From the NCBI GenBank assembly GCA_041389495.1, contig JAWKRT010000001.1:372001-436000 (forward strand): a stretch of 64,000 bases of DNA, written 5' to 3'. This DNA is from Myxococcota bacterium. GTDB lineage: Bacteria > Myxococcota_A > UBA9160 > UBA4427. The position numbers and the translations under genes were made by a program. This document shows, piece by piece, positions 58,667 through 64,000 of this stretch (positions within the stretch are counted from its first letter, which is position 1; each line of letters starts with the position of its first letter). A model generated the notes under the pieces. That model saw nothing but the letters and a program-made list of their open reading frames with translations. It was not told the origin of the DNA and searched no databases.

Positions 58667-58951
58667 GCCGACCTCCCGTGTGGTGCTCGAGCGCGGCGGC
58701 GGCCTGCGACCCGGGCAGGCTATCGGAAATTCGCGCGGCGGGATCGCTCCGCGCGAATCGGCGCGGGTCGACGGCGTCGGAGCGCGCCGCTCCGTCCGGG
58801 AGTGCCGGAGCCCGAGCGCGAGGCATTCTCCCGCGACGGAGACGCCTCGCACGACGGCGCGTCCGGGACGACGAGCGGGCACGCGCACGGCGCGACGGGC
58901 CACCGGCACGGCGACGGCCGGCACGAAGACGACAACAAGATGGGAGAACCG

Positions 58952-59641
58952 ATGACGATGCGAAGCTCGATTCCGATGCGCGCGGCGTGCGCCGCGCTGG
59001 CCGCGGTGTTCCTCGCCGCTGCGTTCGGCTGCACGACCGATCCGTACACCGGCGAGCAGAAGGTGAGCAAGACGGCGATCGGCGCCGTGCTCGGTGCGGG
59101 CGTGGGCGCGGCGATCGGCGCCGCGACGGGCGACAACGGTCGCCAGCGCAAGAAGCGCGCGCTGATCGGCGCCGGCGTCGGCGCGGTCGCCGGCGGCAGC
59201 GTCGGTGCCTACATGGACGTGCAGGAGGCGAAGCTCCGCAAGCGCCTGCAGGCGAGCGGCGTCGGCATCCAGCGCGTCGGCAACGACCTCATCCTCGTGA
59301 TGCCCGGCAACGTCACCTTCGACGTCGACCGCGACTCGATCCGCCCCGACTTCTACGAGGTGCTCAACTCCGTCGCGATCGTGCTCGTCGAGTACGACAA
59401 GACGGTCGTCGAGGTCTCGGGTCACACGGACAGCACGGGCTCCGACCAGTACAACCTCGACCTCTCCGGTCGGCGGGCGAGCGCGGTGGCGACCTATCTC
59501 CGCAGCCAGGGCGTCGCCGACATGCGCCTGCTCACGCTCGCGTTCGGCGAGTCGCGCCCGATCGCCCCGAACGACACCGAGGCGGGCCGCCAGCAGAACC
59601 GGCGCGTCGAGATCACGCTCTCGCCCGTGACCGAGGGCTGA
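58952..59641 (+). CDS. OmpA-family lipoprotein with glycine-zipper region
   Basis: 229 residues. Lipobox AAFGC, then TDPYTGEQKVSKTAIGAVLGAGVGAAIGAATGD, a glycine-zipper segment, and a C-terminal OmpA peptidoglycan-binding domain (NVTFDVDRDSIRPDFYEVL, VSGHTDSTGSDQYNLDLSGRRASAVATYL, NRRVEI). Tethers the outer membrane to the cell wall (YiaD/Pal-like). ATG at 58952 with GGGAGA 5 nt upstream; the ATG at 58940 is possible. Two hairpins follow the stop. Confidence 0.93.
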   Translation: MTMRSSIPMRAACAALAAVFLAAAFGCTTDPYTGEQKVSKTAIGAVLGAGVGAAIGAATGDNGRQRKKRALIGAGVGAVAGGSVGAYMDVQEAKLRKRLQASGVGIQRVGNDLILVMPGNVTFDVDRDSIRPDFYEVLNSVAIVLVEYDKTVVEVSGHTDSTGSDQYNLDLSGRRASAVATYLRSQGVADMRLLTLAFGESRPIAPNDTEAGRQQNRRVEITLSPVTEG

Positions 59642-59642
59642 G

Positions 59643-59670
59643 TCCGCCGCGGAGCGCGCGCTCCGGCGGA
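59643..59670 (+). terminator. GC-rich hairpin after the OmpA gene
   Basis: TCCGCC pairs with GGCGGA and GGAGC with GCTCC around a four-base loop, with a 2-base bulge. It starts 2 bp after the stop. No T-run follows. Confidence 0.5.
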
Positions 59671-59681
59671 TGTGAACGAAT

Positions 59682-59714
59682 GACGGGCCGGCCTCGCACG
59701 GGGGTCGGCCCGTC
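59682..59714 (+). terminator. second hairpin between ompA-like and MOSC genes
   Basis: GACGGGCCGGCC (59682-59693) pairs with GGTCGGCCCGTC (59703-59714), a 12-bp stem with one G-U pair and a 9-nt loop. It ends 21 bp before the MOSC start codon, so it may instead act in that gene's leader. Confidence 0.55.
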
Positions 59715-59735
59715 CTGCTTCGGGAGGAGAGCCGC

Positions 59736-60590
59736 GTGCAGCCGGTCGTCCGTTCGCTCGCGTACTACCCGGTGAAGGGCTGCGCGGGAATCGAGGTCGA
59801 CGAGCTCGCGCTCGACGACGAGGGCCCGCGCTTCGACCGCGAGTGGATGGTCGTCGACGAGCAGGGCGTCTTCGTCACCCAGCGCGACACGCCGGCCCTC
59901 GCGCGCGTCGGCGTCGCACTCGACGAGGACGCGGGACGGCTGCGTCTCGACTTCGCGGGAGCGGACGCGATCGACGTCCCGCTCGACGCGGAAGAGCGCG
60001 GCGCGCCCCATCGTCCGTCGCGCGTGTGGCTCGACGTGCTCGACGCCGTCGACCAGGGCGATGCCGTCGCGCGCTGGCTCACGGCGCGGCTCGAGCGGCC
60101 GCTCCGCCTCGTACGGAAGGCGCGTGAAGCGCGGCGCGAAGCGCCGCCGCGCTTCGCGCCGTGGCGCGCACACACGCGCTTCACGGATGCGTTCCCGCTG
60201 CTCGTCGTGGGCGAGGGGTCGCTCTCCGCGCTCGTCGAGCGGCTCGGCCGCCCGCTCGAGATGCGGCGCTTCCGCCCGAACGTCGTCGTCGCCGGCGCCC
60301 CCGCGCACGCCGAGGACGAGTGGCGCCGCATCCGCGTCGGCGACGAGCACGAAGGCATCGAGCTCGGCTTCGCGAAGCTCTGCTCGCGCTGCGCCGTGCC
60401 GACCGTGGACCCGAGCACGGGCGTGCGCGATCGCGCGGGCGAGCCGCTCGCCGCGCTCGCGCGCTACCGCACGCGCGAGCTCGACCACGGCGACGGACAG
60501 GTCGAGCGCGGCGTCTTCTTCGGCGCGAACTACGTGCACGCGGGGCCGGGACGCCTTCGCGTCGGCGCGCGCGTCGAGGTGCTCGCGTGA
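59736..60590 (+). CDS. MOSC-domain protein (YcbX/mARC-like)
   Basis: 284 residues: MOSC N-terminal beta-barrel (VVRSLAYYPVKGCAGIEVDELALDDEGPRFDREWMVVDEQG) and MOSC domain with MRRFRPNVVVAGA and FAKLCSRCAVPTVDPSTG, which contains the conserved cysteine that ligates molybdenum in mARC/YcbX enzymes. These reduce N-hydroxylated compounds with Moco and an electron donor. No fused ferredoxin domain is present; the ferredoxin reductase nearby is a candidate partner. GTG start with GGGAGGAG upstream. The window's modABC would supply Mo. Confidence 0.9.
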   Translation: MQPVVRSLAYYPVKGCAGIEVDELALDDEGPRFDREWMVVDEQGVFVTQRDTPALARVGVALDEDAGRLRLDFAGADAIDVPLDAEERGAPHRPSRVWLDVLDAVDQGDAVARWLTARLERPLRLVRKAREARREAPPRFAPWRAHTRFTDAFPLLVVGEGSLSALVERLGRPLEMRRFRPNVVVAGAPAHAEDEWRRIRVGDEHEGIELGFAKLCSRCAVPTVDPSTGVRDRAGEPLAALARYRTRELDHGDGQVERGVFFGANYVHAGPGRLRVGARVEVLA

Positions 60591-60642
60591 GACGCGTGCG
60601 GGCGCTCGCCGCGCCGGCGTCCGCGCGGGGCCGCCGCGCCGA

Positions 60643-60933
60643 CTAGCCTTCGCGGTACGTCGTGTGCGCCGGGCGCCGGGAGAGGATGTTCTCCTTCCCC
60701 CAGCTCGTGACCTTCTTGAACGCGTCCGACGCCGTGAACGCGCGGAACGCGTCCTCGCTCGCCCAGCGCGACACGATCAGGTACGCGGGCTCGGCGTCGC
60801 CGACCTCCTTGTAGAGGTGCGACTCCTCGTGCCCGTCGATGCCCTTCATCGTGTCGACGACCTTCGCCACGGCCGCCTCGAAGACGGATTCCTTGCCGGG
60901 CAGCACGTGGTAGTTCATTCCGATGGTGACCAT
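60643..60933 (-). CDS. antibiotic biosynthesis monooxygenase (ABM) family protein, haem-oxygenase-like
   Basis: 96 residues with the dimeric alpha+beta barrel pattern: MVTIGMNYHVLPGKESVFEAAVAKVVDTMKGIDGHEESHLYKEV, SRWASEDAFRAFTASDAFKKV. Similar to HmoA/HmoB or to small quinone monooxygenases. The start is 14 bp after the ferredoxin reductase stop, same strand, suggesting the reductase donates electrons to it or to a shared partner. Confidence 0.85.
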   Translation of the reverse strand: MVTIGMNYHVLPGKESVFEAAVAKVVDTMKGIDGHEESHLYKEVGDAEPAYLIVSRWASEDAFRAFTASDAFKKVTSWGKENILSRRPAHTTYREG

Positions 60934-60946
60934 CCGGTCCTCCGTG

Positions 60947-62164
60947 TCAGGCCTTCGCCGTCGCGGCCGCGACGGCGTCCGCGAACGACGTCGACTCGCG
61001 CAGCGTGCGTCGATAGGCGATGAGCTTGCGCGGCTCGTTGAAGGAGAGCGCGCCGACGAGGCGCCCCTTGCGGCCGTACAGCTTGAGGAACTTCCGCTCG
61101 GCGAGCGAGCCGCTCACGATCGCGCTCTCGTCGGCACCGCCGAGGCGCCCGGCCGACTGGATCTTCACGTCGTACTGGTCGGACCAGAAGAACGGCACGG
61201 ACGCGAACTCGGGCGCGTCGCCGCCTCCCGCGAGCAGCGTCTCGACGGCCGCGCGCGCCATCTCGGTCGCGTTGCTCCAGTGCTCGATGCGCATGTCCTC
61301 GCCGAACAGCGGGTTGTGCCACTGCGCGACGTCGCCCGCGGCGACGATGCCGGGGACGTTCGTCGCGCAGCGCGAGTCGCACACGACGCCGTTGCCGAGC
61401 GCGAGGCCCGACCCGTCGAGCCACTGCGTGCACGGCGCGACGCCGATCCCGACGACGACGACGTCGGCGTCGACGGCGCTGCCGTCGCCGAGCCGCACGC
61501 GCTCGACGCGCGCGCCGCCCTCGAGCGCGTCCACGCCGACGCCGAGCCGCACGTCGACGCCGTGGTCGCGATGGAGCGCGGCGACCGTCTCGCCGACGTC
61601 GCGCCCGACGGCGCGCTCGATCGGCACGGGGAGCGCCTCGATCATCGCGACGTCGAGGCCGCGTGCGCGGCAGCTCGCGGCGACCTCGGCGCCGATGAAG
61701 CCCGCACCGACGACGGCGACGCGCGGCCCGCGCTCGAGCTCGCGCCGGAGCGCGACGGCGTCCTCGAGCGTCCGCAGCGTGTACACACCCGGGACGGCGT
61801 CCTGGTTCGGGAGCCGCCGCGGCGCGGCGCCCGTCGCGATCACGAGGCCGTCGAACGCGAGCGACTCGCCGCCGTCGAGCTCGACGCGTCGCGCACTCGC
61901 GTCGAGGGCGACGGCGCGGCGGCCGAGCCGCAGGTCGAGGCCGAGCGCGGCGAAGCGATCGGCGTCGCGCACGAGCGCCGTCTTCTCCGGCTCCCAGTCG
62001 CCCTTCAGCACCTCCTTCGAGAGAGGCGGGCGGTCGTACGGCATCGCGCTCTCGTCGCCGACGAGCGCGAGCGCGCCGTCGTAGCCGAGCTGGCGGAGCG
62101 CCTCGGCGGCGCGCAGCCCGGCGAGCGATGCGCCGATGACGGCGACCCGTTCGAGCTTTCCCAA
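60947..62164 (-). CDS. FAD-dependent ferredoxin reductase (BenD/rubredoxin-reductase-like)
   Basis: 405 residues. FAD motif VAVIGASLAGLRAAEALR, NAD motif VAVVGAGFIGAEVAA, the second FAD motif VPGIVAAGDVAQW, and a C-terminal Reductase_C domain (FASVPFFWSDQYDVKIQSAGR). These enzymes pass electrons from NADH to ferredoxins serving P450s or ring-hydroxylating dioxygenases. TTG start at 62164 is chosen since GGAGGAG is 6 nt upstream and the FAD strand follows at once. No ferredoxin gene is seen in the window. Confidence 0.92.
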   Translation of the reverse strand: MGKLERVAVIGASLAGLRAAEALRQLGYDGALALVGDESAMPYDRPPLSKEVLKGDWEPEKTALVRDADRFAALGLDLRLGRRAVALDASARRVELDGGESLAFDGLVIATGAAPRRLPNQDAVPGVYTLRTLEDAVALRRELERGPRVAVVGAGFIGAEVAASCRARGLDVAMIEALPVPIERAVGRDVGETVAALHRDHGVDVRLGVGVDALEGGARVERVRLGDGSAVDADVVVVGIGVAPCTQWLDGSGLALGNGVVCDSRCATNVPGIVAAGDVAQWHNPLFGEDMRIEHWSNATEMARAAVETLLAGGGDAPEFASVPFFWSDQYDVKIQSAGRLGGADESAIVSGSLAERKFLKLYGRKGRLVGALSFNEPRKLIAYRRTLRESTSFADAVAAATAKA

Positions 62165-62609
62165 CGCGAACTCCTCCTCGGCGCGGAGCCGTGCCGCGCG
62201 GCGCGGATCGCCGCGGGCACTCGCTGCACGCGTGCGGGACACGGGGCCGGCCGGCGCGGCGGCGCGCGCGGCCGGGCGCGCGGCAGCATACCAGCGAGCC
62301 GCGCCGGCCCGAACGGCCCGAAGGCGCCGCCTCCCGACTGCAGCGATGCGGCTGCACTGAAGTGCCGACGCTGCAGCTCCGGGGCGGCACGGATGCCGTA
62401 AGTCCCTGATTTCACGAGCCTCCATCCGGGCACGGGGCTTGCGATGAGCGGCCGCCATGCGCGGCTGGCACCATGCGGCGGACCGGGATCGAGGCCCCTT
62501 CGAGGCCGCGTCGGCCTGCTCGTCCCGGGTGCCCGGAGCGCCCCGGGCGGCGGCGCGCGCGCACACGGCGCGCGCGCGTGCGGAGCGCGAAGGGACCGGA
62601 GAGGTCGCG
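62165..62609. other. 445-bp gap upstream of the histidine kinase, no gene seen
   Basis: Low-complexity on all frames; contains the sigma-54-like site at 62428-62442. The reductase promoter must also lie here, on the other strand. Confidence 0.4.
62428..62442 (+). promoter_or_regulatory. sigma-54-like promoter (GGGCACG-N4-TTGC)
   Basis: GGGCACGGGGCTTGC has the invariant GG and GC 10 bp apart and matches TGGCACG-N4-TTGC at every defined base except the first T. It is placed about 170 bp before the kinase gene. A sigma-54 promoter would need an NtrC-type activator, which may lie beyond the window. Confidence 0.45.
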
Positions 62610-63710
62610 ATGGACCACCGCGACGCGCGCCGCCTCGCGCGCGACGAACGGCGCGAGGAGCGCCGCGAGGCGCGGGACGCGCGTCGCGGACGCAAGCGGC
62701 GCGAGCCGCTGTCGCCGGACGAGCGGCGCCTGCGCGACGCGCGCCGCCGCGCCGGTCGCCGGGCCGGCTTCTACACGCACTTCATCGCGTTCGCGACGAC
62801 GCTCGCGCTGCTGGTCGTCGCGACGCGGAGCGCGCGCGTCGTCGCGATCGTCGCCGCCGGCTGGGGCATCGGCGTCGCGCTCCACTACTTCGGCGCCATC
62901 CTCGCGCCGCGCCTCCGGCAGCGCTGGATCGACGACGAGCTGCAGCGCAGCGCGCCGTCGCGCGTCGACGCGCAGCGGCGCCGCGTGGAGCAGGAGAAGG
63001 TGCGATCGCTCGAAGAGCTCTCGGCGTCGATCGCGCACGAGATCCGGAATCCCATCACCGCCGCGAAGAGCCTCGTCGCGCAGATGGGCGAGGACCCGAC
63101 GTCGGGCGAGAACGTCGAGTACGCGCGCGTCGCGCTCGGCGAGCTCGACCGCGTCGAGCGCTCGATCTCGCACCTGCTCCGGTACGCGCGCGACGAGGAG
63201 CTGCGCGTCGAGGTCGTCGACGTCGCCGGCCTCGTGCGGTCGGCGCTCGAGACGTTCCGCGACCGCATCGCGCGCGACGGCGTTCGCGTCGACGTCGACG
63301 TCGACGCGGCGGGCTTCGTGCGCGGCGATGCCGACAAGCTCCGACGCGCCGTCATCAACCTCGTGGCGAACGCGCTCGACGCGATGGGCGACGACGACGG
63401 CGCCCGCTCTCCCGTCCTGTCCGTGTCGGCGGGCGAGAACCTGGCCGGCACCGAGGCGTGGGTGCGCGTGCGCGACAGCGGGCCGGGCATGAGCGGCTCG
63501 ACGCTCGAGCGCGTGTTCGACCCGTTCTTCACGACCAAGGATTCCGGAACCGGGCTCGGGCTCGCGCTCGCCCGCAAGCTCGTCGAGGCGCACGGCGGGA
63601 GCCTCGAGGCGGTGTCGGAGCCGGGCGTCGGCAGCGAGTTCGTGCTCGTCCTGCCGCGCGACCCCGACCCGAGCGACCACGCGCGCACGACGACGGGAGG
63701 AAGGCGATGA
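62610..63710 (+). CDS. sensor histidine kinase with 2TM domain
   Basis: 366 residues. A very basic N-terminus (residues 1-50, Arg/Asp/Glu-rich) is followed by a 2TM domain (FYTHFIAFATTLALLVVATRSARVVAIVAAGWGIGVALHYFGA). The HisKA domain has H143 in IAHEIRNP, and HATPase_c has NLVANALDAMGDDD, RDSGPGMSGSTLERVFDPFF and GTGLGLALARKLVEAHGG. ATG at 62610 with GGAGAGG 5-6 nt upstream. ATGA overlap with the next gene shows an operon. Confidence 0.9.
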   Translation: MDHRDARRLARDERREERREARDARRGRKRREPLSPDERRLRDARRRAGRRAGFYTHFIAFATTLALLVVATRSARVVAIVAAGWGIGVALHYFGAILAPRLRQRWIDDELQRSAPSRVDAQRRRVEQEKVRSLEELSASIAHEIRNPITAAKSLVAQMGEDPTSGENVEYARVALGELDRVERSISHLLRYARDEELRVEVVDVAGLVRSALETFRDRIARDGVRVDVDVDAAGFVRGDADKLRRAVINLVANALDAMGDDDGARSPVLSVSAGENLAGTEAWVRVRDSGPGMSGSTLERVFDPFFTTKDSGTGLGLALARKLVEAHGGSLEAVSEPGVGSEFVLVLPRDPDPSDHARTTTGGRR

Positions 63711-64000
63711 TGGATCGCGCCGCGGCGCCGCTGGCGTCCGTGCACTGGGACGAGGAGGTGGAGGCGATGTCGAGCCCGCCCGAGGACGAGGCGCCGCGCC
63801 GACACCGGCGGCACGGGCGCGCGAAGCGGCGACGCGAGGCGCGCGCGCAGGCCGAGCTCGACCGCGCGCACGAGCGCGAGCTGCGCGGCCTGCGCATGCG
63901 CGAGCTCGCCGACGTCGACCCCGCGCTGCTCTCCGACGACGAGCGCGCCTATCTCGAGGCGCACCGCAGCGCGGAGGAGAAGGTCGCGCTCATGCGCGAC
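63707..64000 (+). CDS. unknown basic protein, cut by the window end
   Basis: 98 codons are visible, all in frame from an ATG overlapping the kinase stop. The sequence is Glu/Arg-rich (RRHRRHGRAKRRREARAQ, LDRAHERELRGLRMRELADVD) and ends with ERAYLEAHRSAEEKVALMRD, which resembles the region just before the 2TM helices of the upstream kinase. It may be a second 2TM-domain protein; its remainder is outside. Confidence 0.6.
   Translation, partial: MMDRAAAPLASVHWDEEVEAMSSPPEDEAPRRHRRHGRAKRRREARAQAELDRAHERELRGLRMRELADVDPALLSDDERAYLEAHRSAEEKVALMRD

Noticed and set aside
58850..58951. A small His/Gly/Asp-rich ORF before the OmpA gene
   Set aside because: Low-complexity stretch with no ribosome site of its own and no known family; the OmpA start with Shine-Dalgarno lies downstream.

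Overview
This 64 kb window is very GC-rich, densely packed bacterial chromosome. Outer-membrane and periplasmic features (OmpA-like lipoprotein, beta-barrel protein, lipoboxes, PEP-CTERM-like sorting signals) indicate a Gram-negative cell. The gene mix (cytochrome P450, type III CoA-transferase, DUF35/thiolase pairs, flavin oxidoreductases, F420-type LLM enzyme, SnoaL, EthD and SRPBCC proteins) suits an uncultured soil or marine Myxococcota- or Binatota-like lineage. That placement is an inference from gene content, not from a phylogenetic marker. No phage, insertion sequence, CRISPR array or rRNA operon was seen.

Left part (1-17.2 kb): a truncated FMN/Fe-S/FAD oxidoreductase, a SnoaL-like protein, a SAM methyltransferase and a nitronate monooxygenase lead into a respiratory block. 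A complete molybdate importer (modABC) lies behind an Rrf2-family regulator with four clustered cysteines. Divergent from it is a norC-norB-norQ-norD nitric oxide reductase operon in which NorC carries two haem c sites. An AT-rich palindrome sits between the regulator and norC. An outer-membrane barrel protein, a lipoprotein and a catalase-peroxidase (katG) follow.

Middle part (17.3-33.4 kb): three tRNA-Ser genes (TGA, GCT, GGA) stand in a row. A VapBC-like toxin-antitoxin pair is bracketed by a diverged duplication of the end of the third tRNA-Ser and its flank. Then come two serine hydrolases of the beta-lactamase class C fold, two small STAS/SpoIIAA-like paralogues around a haloalkane dehalogenase and an M48 protease, and a catabolic cluster: CoA-transferase, double DUF35 protein, two thiolase-like proteins, P450 and a KstD/fumarate-reductase-type flavoprotein. 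By analogy with known DUF35-thiolase aldolases this cluster may shorten the side chain of a steroid- or terpenoid-like acyl-CoA.

Region 33.4-43.8 kb is unusual: a glyoxalase-family gene, a secreted esterase, a DUF3604 gene, probably a TetR gene, and a divergent pair of citrate-synthase-like genes (one with an N-terminal HTH) all need one to three frame changes to read through. Most of the changes that can be located fall in or near GC dinucleotide or C/G runs. This is either a patch of poor base calling or local gene decay. Intact genes here include a SIMPL-domain protein, a membrane histidine kinase and a PEP-CTERM-like surface protein.

Right part (43.8-64 kb): an LLM flavin enzyme, a tRNA-Arg, a secreted beta-propeller protein, an EthD-ADH-SDR operon divergent from a TetR gene with a clear operator, an ADH remnant, another PEP-CTERM-like protein, a lipoprotein whose signal peptide is built from a 15-bp tandem repeat, and three translationally coupled GT-C/TMTC-type glycosyltransferases. 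DUF4126 and OmpA proteins, a MOSC protein, a ferredoxin reductase with an ABM monooxygenase, and a 2TM-domain histidine kinase with a possible sigma-54 promoter complete the window.
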